A stretch of 64,000 bases of DNA from an uncultured Bacteroidota bacterium (GTDB taxonomy: Bacteria; Bacteroidota; Bacteroidia; B-17B0; Aurantibacillaceae), in the NCBI GenBank assembly GCA_937873155.1, contig CALMVZ010000011.1:434001-498000 (forward strand), written 5' to 3'. Within the stretch, counting starts at the first letter, position 1. Every line of letters starts with the position of its first letter. The notes below the pieces were generated by a model that saw only the letters and a list, made by a program, of their open reading frames with translations, did not search any database and had not been told where the DNA came from. Positions 24,647 through 34,347 of this stretch are shown here, piece after piece. The position numbers and the translations under genes were made by a program.

Positions 24647-26632
24647 ATGGGAACCAACGGAAACGGTCACCACGACCATCATTATTTAAACAAACTTACC
24701 CTCGGCGGCTTAATTGTTACCCTCGGTATCATTTATGGTGATATCGGGACATCTCCGCTTTATGTATTCAGGGCAATTGTCGGGAATGAGGCCATTGATA
24801 AAGATGTTGTTCTGGGCGCCATGTCACTTATTTTCTGGACCCTCACTTTACAAACTACTGTCAAATATGTGATCTTTACCCTTAAAGCGGATAACAAAGG
24901 TGAAGGTGGTATTTTTTCACTTTATACCTTGGTTAAAAAAGCACGGGTAAAGTGGCTGATCTTTCCGGCTGTTATAGGCGGCTGCTGTATTTTGGGAGAG
25001 GGGATCATTACACCGCCCATTTCAGTTGCAGCTGCAGTTGAGGGATTACGCATGTTACCTGCTTTTGCAGATATAAAAACGATCCCTATCATCTTAGGCA
25101 TTATCGCACTTCTGTTCTTCATCCAGCAATTCGGTACAAAGTTCGTTGGGAAATTCTTTGGTCCTTTAATGTTGATCTGGTTCTTAACCTTAGGCACTTT
25201 TGGTCTGATCGGTATATCTCAAAATCCTGAAGTTTTAAAAGCATTGAATCCGTATTATGGCATCAATATGCTGATCCAACATCCCGGCGCTTTTTGGTTA
25301 TTAGGCGCAGTATTCCTGTGTACAACAGGAGCTGAAGCTTTGTATTCTGACATGGGTCATTGCGGCAGAAAGAATATCCGCATCAGCTGGATCTTTGTAA
25401 AAACAACTTTAGTGATCAATTATCTTGGACAAACAGCCTGGTTAGTTAATTCACACGGAAAAACGTTAGAAGGCACTAATCCTTTTTTCGCTATCATGCC
25501 CGAGTGGTTCTTGCCTGCAGGCATTATCATCGCAACCATTGCTGCAGTAGTTGCCAGCCAGGCGTTGATCAGCGGATCATTCACATTGATAAACGAAGCG
25601 ATGCGTTTGAATTTCTGGCCGAAAGTGAAAGTGAAATATCCTACAGACCTGAAAGGACAATTATATGTTCCGTCAATCAACTGGTTATTATTTGTAGGCT
25701 GCGTGTTCGTTGTACTTTACTTCAAAGAATCTGCGAATATGGAAGCGGCTTACGGATTAACGATTATTTTAGGAATGATCATGTCATCGCGCTTGCTTGC
25801 TTTCTTCATGCGGATAAAAAAATATCCGATGTGGTTCGTTTACATTTTTATAGTAACGTATTTAGTGATCGAAGGTTCCTTCTTAATTGCGAACCTCGAG
25901 AAATTCACCCGTGGCGGTTACATCACTTTATTAATTGCAACTGTTCTTGCTTTGGTGATCGGTATTTGGTACACAGCGAAAAAGATCGGCACACAATATA
26001 CTGATACGGTTAAACTGGCCGATTACCAGCAGTTCATTATTGATCTTAGCCGTGATGAATCGATTTCGAAATACGCAACGCATTTGGTGTATTTGACTTC
26101 TGTTAATAATCCTTCAGAGATCGAGCATAAGATCATCCACTCTATTTTACAACGCCGACCGAAGCGCGCCGATATTTATTGGTTCGTGCATGTGGATGTT
26201 GTGGATGAACCTTACCGCATGGAGTACAAAGTAAATCACATTGCGGAAGACGACATCATCCGCATTGATTTTAAATTAGGGTTCAGGATAGCGCCGCGTA
26301 TTAATTTAATGTTCAGAAAAGTTGTTGAGGACCTGGTAGAGAATAAAGAAGTGGATATCCGCAGCCGGTACGATTCATTGAACAGGAATAACATCAGCGG
26401 CGATTTCAAATTCGTTGTCGTAGAAAAATATCTGTCATACGATAATGAAATCCCATTCTTCGAAAAATTGATCCTGAACGCGTATTACTTTATTAAACCT
26501 TACAGTTTAAGTGAAGCAAAAGCTTTTGGTTTGGATAGCAGCTCTGTTAAAGTTGAAAAATTCCCAATGATCTTTAAAGCGCCAAAATTGATCAATATGA
26601 AGCGCATCCCGGATGGCCATCATGGCTGTTAA
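24647..26632 (+). CDS. kup: KUP-family potassium uptake transporter
   Basis: A 661-residue polytopic membrane protein. The first helix shows IIYGDIGTSPLYVFRAIVG, the Kup signature, followed by DNKGEGGIFSLYTLV and GEGIITPPISVAAAVEGL. About 12 membrane segments precede a soluble C-terminal region from about residue 450. It is a proton-coupled potassium importer. The 198-bp upstream spacer back to the divergent T9SS gene has no recognisable riboswitch. The 3' end overlaps the convergent histidine kinase by 4 bp (TTAA). Confidence 0.95.
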   Translation: MGTNGNGHHDHHYLNKLTLGGLIVTLGIIYGDIGTSPLYVFRAIVGNEAIDKDVVLGAMSLIFWTLTLQTTVKYVIFTLKADNKGEGGIFSLYTLVKKARVKWLIFPAVIGGCCILGEGIITPPISVAAAVEGLRMLPAFADIKTIPIILGIIALLFFIQQFGTKFVGKFFGPLMLIWFLTLGTFGLIGISQNPEVLKALNPYYGINMLIQHPGAFWLLGAVFLCTTGAEALYSDMGHCGRKNIRISWIFVKTTLVINYLGQTAWLVNSHGKTLEGTNPFFAIMPEWFLPAGIIIATIAAVVASQALISGSFTLINEAMRLNFWPKVKVKYPTDLKGQLYVPSINWLLFVGCVFVVLYFKESANMEAAYGLTIILGMIMSSRLLAFFMRIKKYPMWFVYIFIVTYLVIEGSFLIANLEKFTRGGYITLLIATVLALVIGIWYTAKKIGTQYTDTVKLADYQQFIIDLSRDESISKYATHLVYLTSVNNPSEIEHKIIHSILQRRPKRADIYWFVHVDVVDEPYRMEYKVNHIAEDDIIRIDFKLGFRIAPRINLMFRKVVEDLVENKEVDIRSRYDSLNRNNISGDFKFVVVEKYLSYDNEIPFFEKLILNAYYFIKPYSLSEAKAFGLDSSSVKVEKFPMIFKAPKLINMKRIPDGHHGC

Positions 26633-28599
26633 GCAGGGAAAGTTATCGAAGCCGTTGTTCCTTTATCATTCGTGAAAACTAATTTACTGTTCAGTTGTTC
26701 AGCCAGCATTTGTATCAACTCCATTCCTAAACTATGCGTTTTTATTTTCGATGGATCAAAACCCTTTCCGTTATCACGAACGCTTAAAGTGTAAGTGCTG
26801 TTGGCTTCATCCTTAGTGAACAGAACATTGATAACACCGGCCTCAGATTTTTTAAAGGCGTGTTTGTAGGAATTGGTTACCAGTTCATTTACAATTAATC
26901 CTAACGGAATTGCTGTATCAAGATCGATATTGATGGAATCACATTTCAGATCGGTGACAACATTTGAAGAAACAGAATTGTACGAACTCTCTATCTGTGA
27001 TAATAATGTACTGAGGTAATCAGATATTGAAACATTCAGCATATTATTCTTGCTGTAAAGCAACTGGTGGATCAGCGCCATCGAATTGATCCGCAAACGG
27101 CTTTCCTGTAACACTTCTTTGGCCTCTGTATTATCGATCGTTTCCGCCTGGAGGTTCAGCATACTGGAGATGATCTGTAAATTATTTTTTACACGGTGAT
27201 GGATCTCTTTAATTAAAAACTCTTTTTCTTTTAAAGCGTTCTCTATGGCAGTTTTTTGCTGGATGATATGTTTGTTCTTAATGAATAATTCAGCCTGGCG
27301 GCGTTTATTCATTTGTGTATTGATCACTAATAATAATATCACAAACACCAAAACCACAATACCTAATAGCAGATACGAGCGTTGCGTTTTTTGATGTTCG
27401 GCCGTTAATTTATTTTTCTGGATGATCTTTTCTTTCTCTGTAAGCAACCCTTCTTTCTGATATAATTCGAACGATACCTGCTGGTTTATCAATTTATTTT
27501 CGTTGTCAGTTTTGGTGATGGAATCTTTGAAGTGAATGTATTTATCGTAGAACTCCGCTGCTTTGTTGAGGTTACCTGTGTATTTATAATATTTAGCTTC
27601 CACTAACATGTTACTTAAGGTTGGCGATAACTCTTCGATCTCGGCGATCAACGGCTTACAGCTATCAATGTATTTACGGGCCATTTTGTAATCTTTCAAT
27701 TCCAGGTAACATTCGGCAATTAAATTGTAACTGTTCGATGCGCTTAACAAATTCTTCGCTTTTAAACTGTAATAGATATCTTTTTTAAGTGGAGGAATAG
27801 CTTCTTTATATTTTCCGCGCTTTGCAAGGGCAGAGGCAATGTTGCCATCGATAAGTCCGCTGAAAAAATCATAATAGGTTTTATTCGGATCGTATTTTCC
27901 TTTTGCATCCACGTAACCTTTCGCTTTATTGAAATAAAAAACAGCGCTGTCTAAATTATTGGCGCGGTTAAAATGCACGCCCATGTCGTTATAAAAATTT
28001 CCAATAACATTAGTGTCTTTACGTTGTGCTGCAGGTTTTTGATTGAATTCTTTTCGCAGTTCACGCACCGATTCATTATATAAACCTAATTGTAAATAAA
28101 TAAAACTCTTACTGGAAACAAAGGTCGTTTTCTGTTCATCATTCATGCGCGGGCGGATGCGTTCCAGGATTTCCTGGATCTCAAAAGCTTTGTTGTAGTT
28201 GCGTAACTTCATATAAGAAGGCGACAGCATTTTAAAAATGTTGAGACTATCACTCAAACTTTGTGCATGAAAACGCAAGCCGTTCTCAAGAACAAAAATG
28301 GATTTATGGTATTGATGATTGTTCTCTTCAACGCGCGCATCAATGATATCAAAAAGGTATTTTGCTTCGTTACTTGTGGTTTTGTTATATACTTTTTGCT
28401 TGACATCTAGAAGTGTATCCTGAATCTCAGCATAAACAGATTGTAACTGTTCGTTGTTTAATTTAGATGTAAGAATGACCTTTTGCTTGATATCCGCGTC
28501 GTTGAAAGCCTTAATAAAAGAATCTTTACTGAAGGTTTGTTGGAAAACCAAAAAGGGACAAAAAAGCAGGATATATATAAGGTTCGATCGCAAAAACAA
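26629..28599 (-). CDS. TPR sensor histidine kinase (HisKA_2/LytS-like)
   Basis: A 656-residue protein from a TTG start at 28599, preferred because it supplies a signal sequence (RSNLIYILLFCPFLVF). Residues about 70-370 are tetratricopeptide-like helices, probably periplasmic. A membrane segment lies near 405-425 (YLLLGIVVLVFVILLLVI). A coiled linker precedes the HisKA_2 box IKEIHHRVKNNLQIISSML, with the phospho-acceptor His at 467 or 468. The C terminus has the HATPase N box (LIVNELVTNSYKHAF) and G box (VRDNGKGFDPSK). No response regulator is adjacent, so the partner is unknown. Confidence 0.92.
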   Translation of the reverse strand: MFLRSNLIYILLFCPFLVFQQTFSKDSFIKAFNDADIKQKVILTSKLNNEQLQSVYAEIQDTLLDVKQKVYNKTTSNEAKYLFDIIDARVEENNHQYHKSIFVLENGLRFHAQSLSDSLNIFKMLSPSYMKLRNYNKAFEIQEILERIRPRMNDEQKTTFVSSKSFIYLQLGLYNESVRELRKEFNQKPAAQRKDTNVIGNFYNDMGVHFNRANNLDSAVFYFNKAKGYVDAKGKYDPNKTYYDFFSGLIDGNIASALAKRGKYKEAIPPLKKDIYYSLKAKNLLSASNSYNLIAECYLELKDYKMARKYIDSCKPLIAEIEELSPTLSNMLVEAKYYKYTGNLNKAAEFYDKYIHFKDSITKTDNENKLINQQVSFELYQKEGLLTEKEKIIQKNKLTAEHQKTQRSYLLLGIVVLVFVILLLVINTQMNKRRQAELFIKNKHIIQQKTAIENALKEKEFLIKEIHHRVKNNLQIISSMLNLQAETIDNTEAKEVLQESRLRINSMALIHQLLYSKNNMLNVSISDYLSTLLSQIESSYNSVSSNVVTDLKCDSINIDLDTAIPLGLIVNELVTNSYKHAFKKSEAGVINVLFTKDEANSTYTLSVRDNGKGFDPSKIKTHSLGMELIQMLAEQLNSKLVFTNDKGTTASITFPA

Positions 28600-28701
28600 G
28601 TTCAGTAAAAGCTAACGGGTTTAACTAATAACAAATATAACCGTTTAGGCTTTAGTTTTACATGAAAACTTAAATTTTAGTGATTCTTGTAAGTGGCAAA
28701 T

Positions 28702-30537
28702 TTATTGTTGTAATAGTTTTTTAAGTCTGTTCCCCTGATACGCATGAAAGAAGTAGGAAACAGAGGCGTTGAAATAGTAACTTTCGCCAACACCTGCACC
28801 AACTTCACCGGCCCATTTATTATGGGCTACAATTTTTAATGAAAGTGAACCAATGGGTTTATTTCCTGCGATCCCAACGCCTACTCGCAGAATGCTTCCA
28901 TTATCACGTCCTAATCCTGTTCCTATACCAACTGTTACAGGATATTTACTCGAGTTAAAACCAAAAACCGGATATCCCGCACGTCCATCGAAGAAAATAA
29001 TTTTTGTAAACCCAACTCTTAACCTTCCAACCGGCATTATTCCGAATTCAGGAACTCCACCTGACAAGGAACTTCTTTCCTGACCTGTATTAGAATCCAT
29101 TGCCCTGAAAGTGCCCGCTATAAGACCACCTTCAATCCCTACGATCTTTGTGTCTCCGCCAATTACGAACGCACCGCCATATGTATTTATTCCGGCTTGA
29201 GTTTGTGGTGCATCGCGGTGTTGCGGATCATCATCTGTATCATTTCCAGCGTAAGCAGAGGCTTTATAAAACAAACGTTTATAGCGGCCTAAATTCTGGT
29301 AAGCACTGAATGAGACCCCTCCCGTGTAAACATTATGGGTATAATACCGGTCATAAAAATAACCTCCGCAACTATTCGGATTAGGAATTGCCGCCTGATG
29401 ATAATGGAAAAAGGAATGGAAGGCCCCGTTAAGGCTTACCTCTTTATATGAATAGCAGGTATCTTTCGAATTATCAAAAGCCACCTGTGCAGTCATAGGT
29501 AATACTAAAATAATAAAACACACTATTGAGAAGGCATGTATAGATCTTTTATAGTTTGGAAAATAGTAATTGATAAAATAATAACCGGAGCTGATAAAAA
29601 ATAAAGAAGAGAACAGAATAAAAAGACTTTTTTCTAATGGCGTGAACCATCTGCTTACACAGCAAACAACCATGCTCAAAAGCGTGACAACAATAACCGG
29701 GAGAAAATTTCGATGATATGTTGTTTCGCTGAAAGTGTTAGTTGTGATACCTTTTTTTTCACGGACCAATGCAATGGAGAATAAAACAAAACTGACAACT
29801 AAAAATATCCATTGGGCTTTTTTCAATCCGAAAACAATATTCCCGAAACTTCCGTTGGTTAAGGGATCACGGAAAAATTCAACAAAAAACCTGCCGAATA
29901 CAAAGCAGGCAATTGCCAATATGAAAAAGGTTCCTTGTGTTTTGATCTTAGGCCTGATCATAAAAAGCACCATAGCAGAAATAAGACAACACAATAAAAG
30001 ATAAAGTGGAACCGGATGAACAGCAGCAGTATTTTCTGTAAATGAACTTAACCATCCATGTTTAAAAAAATGAAAATGCGCTAATGTGCCAGGGCCATAA
30101 CTAATACCAAAACCTGAATTAGTTGGAAGGCCATGACAACAACCCGCAAACAAACAGCCCAATCTTTGTATTCCCATTGCCATGAGAACAGGGATTGCTA
30201 CCGAGTCAAGGAACGGAGCTTTGACATTAAATAAATGTTTTCCAATCCATAAACCAACCGGACCAAAAGCCAGCGCGCCTATTACCGTCAATTTTGTTGT
30301 GGCCGGAAATGATCCTCCTGAAATAAAGTCTTTCCACTGATAAAACTCAATAGTAAATAATTTCGAGCCTGTTATCAAAAACAGAACTGTTATAAAATAG
30401 ATGCCTGTTAACTTGAAAAATGGAATATTGAATTTCCTCATTCCTGAAACGCTGAAGCAGGTAAATAAAAAGATTAGCGCTAAAGCAAGGAAAAACCCAA
30501 AATTATCGAAGCCGGTGTTGTAAATATTGAAAACCAT
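28702..30537 (-). CDS. Lgt-like membrane protein fused to a beta-rich C-terminal domain
   Basis: A 611-residue protein. Residues 1-265 are polytopic and match the prolipoprotein diacylglyceryl transferase fold: GIQRLGCLFAGCCHG, then HPVPLYLLL and FGRFFVEFFRDP. True Lgt has GRxGNxxNxE at the first site; here it is replaced by a Cys-rich GCC(H)G version, so the substrate is probably different. Residues about 270-360 add more hydrophobic helices. Residues about 370-611 are soluble, rich in Gly, Tyr and short strands (GGAFVIGGDTKIVGIEGG; VGAGVGESYYFNASVSYFF), resembling an outer-membrane-barrel-like sequence. It is a lone gene on this strand. The function is unknown. Confidence 0.7.
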   Translation of the reverse strand: MVFNIYNTGFDNFGFFLALALIFLFTCFSVSGMRKFNIPFFKLTGIYFITVLFLITGSKLFTIEFYQWKDFISGGSFPATTKLTVIGALAFGPVGLWIGKHLFNVKAPFLDSVAIPVLMAMGIQRLGCLFAGCCHGLPTNSGFGISYGPGTLAHFHFFKHGWLSSFTENTAAVHPVPLYLLLCCLISAMVLFMIRPKIKTQGTFFILAIACFVFGRFFVEFFRDPLTNGSFGNIVFGLKKAQWIFLVVSFVLFSIALVREKKGITTNTFSETTYHRNFLPVIVVTLLSMVVCCVSRWFTPLEKSLFILFSSLFFISSGYYFINYYFPNYKRSIHAFSIVCFIILVLPMTAQVAFDNSKDTCYSYKEVSLNGAFHSFFHYHQAAIPNPNSCGGYFYDRYYTHNVYTGGVSFSAYQNLGRYKRLFYKASAYAGNDTDDDPQHRDAPQTQAGINTYGGAFVIGGDTKIVGIEGGLIAGTFRAMDSNTGQERSSLSGGVPEFGIMPVGRLRVGFTKIIFFDGRAGYPVFGFNSSKYPVTVGIGTGLGRDNGSILRVGVGIAGNKPIGSLSLKIVAHNKWAGEVGAGVGESYYFNASVSYFFHAYQGNRLKKLLQQ

Positions 30538-30727
30538 ATTTTTTTATTTGAACCTAAAAGTAGAATTCCGAACACGACTCTAAAAATTGATTTTCATAAG
30601 GGGAAAATGCAAAAAATTAAAAAATAATAATAGCCGGAAAAAGTACTGCTTTATTAATTCGAAATTTGCGTAATTCGCAAAGGCGCTTAGTTGAATTGCA
30701 AATACTGCAAAAGATTCTAATTAAATT

Positions 30728-32266
30728 TTACCCCGCCCATCCGTCACGGTCTAAACTTCTGTATTGAATAGCTTCAGCAATGTGATTCGGTAAAATATCA
30801 ATTGACGCATCAAGGTCAGCAATGGTTCTCCCAACTTTCAGTATCCTGTCGTAAGCGCGGGCAGATAAACCTAATTTTTCCATTGCATTTTTAAGTAAGG
30901 TATTTCCTGCTTCACTTAATCCGCAGAATATTTTTAGTTCTTTGGTGTGCATTTGAGCATTATTATAAATTCCCGGCAACCCTTTAAATCGCCCTGTCTG
31001 AATCTCACGGGCTTTAATAACCCGCTCACGGATAACAGAACTTGATTCTGAACTTTGTTCTTTACTCAATTCGCTGAAAGGAACAGGCGTCACTTCAACA
31101 TGCAGATCGATCCTGTCTAACAACGGACCTGAGATCTTTGTCAGGTATTTTTGTACAACACCGGGAGCACAAACACATTCTTTTTCCGGGTGATTATAAT
31201 AACCGCACGGACAGGGATTCATGCTGGCCACTAACATAAAACTGGCAGGATATTCCACGCTAAAACGGGCTCTGCTGATAGTTACTGTCCGATCTTCTAA
31301 TGGTTGACGCATTACCTCGAGCACGGTTCTTTTGAATTCCGGTAATTCATCTAAAAACAGAACACCATTATGCGCTAAAGAAATTTCTCCCGGCTGCGGA
31401 TTATTTCCGCCGCCAACTAAAGCCACATCTGAAATTGTGTGATGAGGATTCCGGAACGGACGTTGTGTAATTAATCCCGATTGCCGTACAGTTTTTCCTG
31501 CAACGCTGTGAATTTTTGTGGTCTCCAATGCTTCGTCTAAGGTCAATGGTGGTAAAATAGAAGGCATCCTTTTACTCAACATGGTTTTTCCTGCACCGGG
31601 CGGACCAATTAAAATTGCATTATGTCCGCCGGCAGCAGCAATTTCTAATGCGCGTTTAATATTTTCTTGTCCTTTTACATCTGAAAAATCAAATTGAACA
31701 TCATTCAATCTGTTCAGGAAGGTTTCGTTTATGTTGATGGAAATCTTTTCTAAGCCAACGCCCTCATTAAAAAATTCTACTACCTGCCTGATATTATCTG
31801 CACTGTAAACCTCGAGCCCTTCAACAACTGCCGCTTCGGCTGCATTCAGCGCGGGTAAAATAATTCCTTTGAAGCCATCTTCTTTTGCTTTTATGGCAAT
31901 TGGCAAACAACCTTTTATCGGACGGATCTCTCCATCTAATGCAAGTTCACCCATGATGGCGTATTTATCAATGTTATCTGTACTTACCAGATCAGAGGCA
32001 GCCAGAATGCCAATGGCGATTGTAAGATCATAAGCCGATCCTTCTTTCCGGATATCAGCCGGCGCCATATTCACAGTGATCTGCTTGCCAGGAATTTTAT
32101 AACCATTATTCCTGAACGTTGAATGGATCCGTTGCTGGCTTTCTTTTACAGCACTGTCCGGTAATCCAACAATAAAAAAATTGACTCCTTGTCCGATACT
32201 TACTTCTACAATTACTTTTGTAGCATTAATTCCGTGTACCGCATACCCGCACGTTTTTACCAACAT
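30728..32266 (-). CDS. YifB/ComM-family Mg-chelatase-like AAA+ ATPase
   Basis: A 512-residue protein with the standard three parts: an N-terminal Lon-protease-like ChlI domain (SIGQGVNFFIVGLPDSAVKE), the AAA+ core with Walker A GPPGAGKT at 221-228 and Walker B GVLFLDELPEF, and a C-terminal Mg-chelatase helical domain (GLSARAYDRILKVGRTIADL). A cysteine-rich CPCGYYNHPEKECVC insertion resembles the zinc knuckle of the family. ComM homologues are hexameric branch-migration helicases used in natural transformation. The gene is isolated, with 190 bp on its 3' side. Confidence 0.93.
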   Translation of the reverse strand: MLVKTCGYAVHGINATKVIVEVSIGQGVNFFIVGLPDSAVKESQQRIHSTFRNNGYKIPGKQITVNMAPADIRKEGSAYDLTIAIGILAASDLVSTDNIDKYAIMGELALDGEIRPIKGCLPIAIKAKEDGFKGIILPALNAAEAAVVEGLEVYSADNIRQVVEFFNEGVGLEKISININETFLNRLNDVQFDFSDVKGQENIKRALEIAAAGGHNAILIGPPGAGKTMLSKRMPSILPPLTLDEALETTKIHSVAGKTVRQSGLITQRPFRNPHHTISDVALVGGGNNPQPGEISLAHNGVLFLDELPEFKRTVLEVMRQPLEDRTVTISRARFSVEYPASFMLVASMNPCPCGYYNHPEKECVCAPGVVQKYLTKISGPLLDRIDLHVEVTPVPFSELSKEQSSESSSVIRERVIKAREIQTGRFKGLPGIYNNAQMHTKELKIFCGLSEAGNTLLKNAMEKLGLSARAYDRILKVGRTIADLDASIDILPNHIAEAIQYRSLDRDGWAG

Positions 32267-32412
32267 ATTCTTTCGGTTTAGAATACAAAGAAACTACGGA
32301 ACGTAACAATTGATGGCTATAATTTGTAGCATTTTATATTTTCCCAAATAAAAAGGCTTGTAAATATGCAGTATAACCCTTATTTTTAAAACCTAAATTG
32401 TTACCAATGTTG

Positions 32413-32859
32413 ATGAAAAAGATATACCTCGCCACAGCTTTTACCTGCCTTTTTTCAGCAGGGACTTTCGCACAGAAGAAAACGGATGCGGCTGAATTGA
32501 ATTGCTTTAATAAGTGGTCGGTAAAATTCGAAGAAAGGGGTGCTGAAGAAGTGAAGGATGGTCCTTATAATGACGTAATTGTTACTTTCCGTCAGGGTTC
32601 AAAAGCAGATTGTTATAGCGGAAAAGCCGATGTAAAAGACGGGAAAATATTGAATTTCTATATCATGCTGGATGACGGATCTTATGATAAAGTACAAAAA
32701 GTTTGGAAGAACAATTCTGATAAGGATGTAGAGATCATCAATGGCATAAGCCGTACTATGATCACAGTTCATAGCGAGCTGATAAACGTTATCTGGCCTA
32801 ATAAACTGAAAGCCAAAAAAGCAGCTCCTAAGCGCGCTCCTGAGCCAACTGACGATTAA
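32413..32859 (+). CDS. Small secreted protein of unknown function
   Basis: From ATG 32413 (148 residues) the protein begins with a clean signal peptide, KKIYLATAFTCLFSAGTFAQ; in-frame starts at 32407 and 32398 are less likely. The mature part is charged with a single cysteine pair (AELNCFNKWS, KADCYSGKA), and ends in a basic, Pro-rich tail (KAKKAAPKRAPEPTDD). I recognise no domain. It precedes the trigger factor gene by about 107 bp, with a separate -7 element between them. Confidence 0.65.
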   Translation: MKKIYLATAFTCLFSAGTFAQKKTDAAELNCFNKWSVKFEERGAEEVKDGPYNDVIVTFRQGSKADCYSGKADVKDGKILNFYIMLDDGSYDKVQKVWKNNSDKDVEIINGISRTMITVHSELINVIWPNKLKAKKAAPKRAPEPTDD

Positions 32860-32937
32860 AACCCAGAATTTAAGTTAATTACAGCATTTCTATAGTGAAA
32901 AACCTGTTTTTCAGAGGGTTTCCTATTAAAAATTGCT

Positions 32938-32945
32938 TATTTTTG
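32938..32945 (+). promoter_or_regulatory. Bacteroidota -7 element upstream of trigger factor
   Basis: TATTTTTG fits TAnnTTTG exactly and ends 21 bp before the tig start codon. No convincing -33 element was found at the usual spacing. Confidence 0.5.
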
Positions 32946-32966
32946 CACCCCTTATATTAAAGAAAG

Positions 32967-34313
32967 ATGGCAATGAACATTTCTAAGAAAGAGATCGATA
33001 AGTTAAACGCTGAGGTTGTGATCAACCTTGGCCCAAGCGATTACGAAGAAAAAGTTAACGAGGCAATTAAAAAAGTTCAGCGCAATGCTGCATTACCGGG
33101 ATTCCGTCCGGGTAAGGTGCCTTCGGGTTTAATTAAAAAACAGTATGGCACTTCTATATTGGTTGAAGAGTTGAACAAATTATTGAACGACACGCTTCAC
33201 AATTATATCAACGATAATAAGATCGAGATCTTAGGCAATCCATTACCTAAAGAAGAACAACCTGTTGATTGGGCTAACCAAAAAGATTTTACGTTCACTT
33301 ACCAAATTGGGTTAGCGCCGCAATTCGACCTTAAGATCGACGGCAGTCATTCATTCAATTACAAAAAAGTAAAAGTGGATGAAGAGTTAGTTGAGAAATA
33401 TATTAAAGATGTTCGCCGCAATTACGGTAAGCCGGTTAATCCTGAAGCAGCGGGCGATAAAGATGTGTTGTTCGTTGATATTGTGGAATTAGATGCTGCA
33501 GGAACAATTGTACCTGGCGGCGTTTTTAAATCAACAAGTGTTGGCATCGATCGTTTAAAGAACGAAGCTTTAAAAACAAAATTAGTTGGTTTAAAGAAAG
33601 AAGATAAGTTAGTTATCAATGTAAATGAACTTTACGAAACAGCATTGGATAAATCAGTATCTCTTGGCATCGATAAAGAAGCGGCAGAAAATTTCAGTGC
33701 GAATATTCAATTAACCGTAAAGAACATTGCGCGTTTGGATGATGCTGACATCAACCAGGAATTATTCGATAAAGTTTATGGTGAAGGAAAAATAACTTCA
33801 GAAGAAGAATTCAGAAATAAGATCAGGGAAGAGTTAGGAATGATGTTCAACCAGGACAGCGACCGTGATCTCCGTAAAGAGATCGAAAAAACCCTGATCA
33901 GCAAATTGAACTTACAATTACCTGACGAATTCTTAAAGCGCTGGTTAATGGCAGTAAATGAAAAACCATTATCGAAAGAACAATTGGAAAAAGAATATCC
34001 TGATTATTCTGAAGCAATGAAATGGCGTTTGATAGAGAACAAGATCATCAAAGAAAATAATATTGCTGTTAACGCTGACGAAGCCAAGGACGAGGCAAAA
34101 GCATTTATCAGAAGCGAATACGCGCGTTACGGACAAACTCCGCAGGATGAAGATGTAGAAAAGATAGCTAAGGATCTTTTAACTAAAGAAAAAGAAGCAC
34201 AAAAGATCTTCGAAAATCTTTACGCTAAAAAAGTTCTTGACTTAATTAAAACCAATTGTAAACTCGAGAGTAAGGAAGTTTCTTACAACGAGTTCTTCGG
34301 AATTAGCAATTAA
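32967..34313 (+). CDS. tig: Trigger factor, ribosome-associated chaperone
   Basis: A 448-residue protein. The N-terminal ribosome-binding domain contains LPGFRPGKVPSGLIKKQYG, close to the GFRxGKxP signature. The middle region, about 150-240, is the position of the FKBP-like PPIase domain and looks diverged. The C-terminal part is the long-helical chaperone arm (LLTKEKEAQKIFENLYAKKVLDLI). ATG at 32967 and 32973 are both possible starts. It folds nascent chains at the ribosome exit. A strong terminator follows directly. Confidence 0.93.
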   Translation: MAMNISKKEIDKLNAEVVINLGPSDYEEKVNEAIKKVQRNAALPGFRPGKVPSGLIKKQYGTSILVEELNKLLNDTLHNYINDNKIEILGNPLPKEEQPVDWANQKDFTFTYQIGLAPQFDLKIDGSHSFNYKKVKVDEELVEKYIKDVRRNYGKPVNPEAAGDKDVLFVDIVELDAAGTIVPGGVFKSTSVGIDRLKNEALKTKLVGLKKEDKLVINVNELYETALDKSVSLGIDKEAAENFSANIQLTVKNIARLDDADINQELFDKVYGEGKITSEEEFRNKIREELGMMFNQDSDRDLRKEIEKTLISKLNLQLPDEFLKRWLMAVNEKPLSKEQLEKEYPDYSEAMKWRLIENKIIKENNIAVNADEAKDEAKAFIRSEYARYGQTPQDEDVEKIAKDLLTKEKEAQKIFENLYAKKVLDLIKTNCKLESKEVSYNEFFGISN

Positions 34314-34317
34314 AATT

Positions 34318-34344
34318 AAAGCCCTGCAAATAGCGGGGCTTTTT
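34318..34344 (+). terminator. Rho-independent terminator after tig
   Basis: AAAGCCCTGC (34318-34327) pairs with GCGGGGCTTT (34333-34342) around a five-base loop, with one G-T pair, running into T5 at 34340-34344. The next gene begins only 3 bp later. Confidence 0.85.
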
Positions 34345-34347
34345 GTT

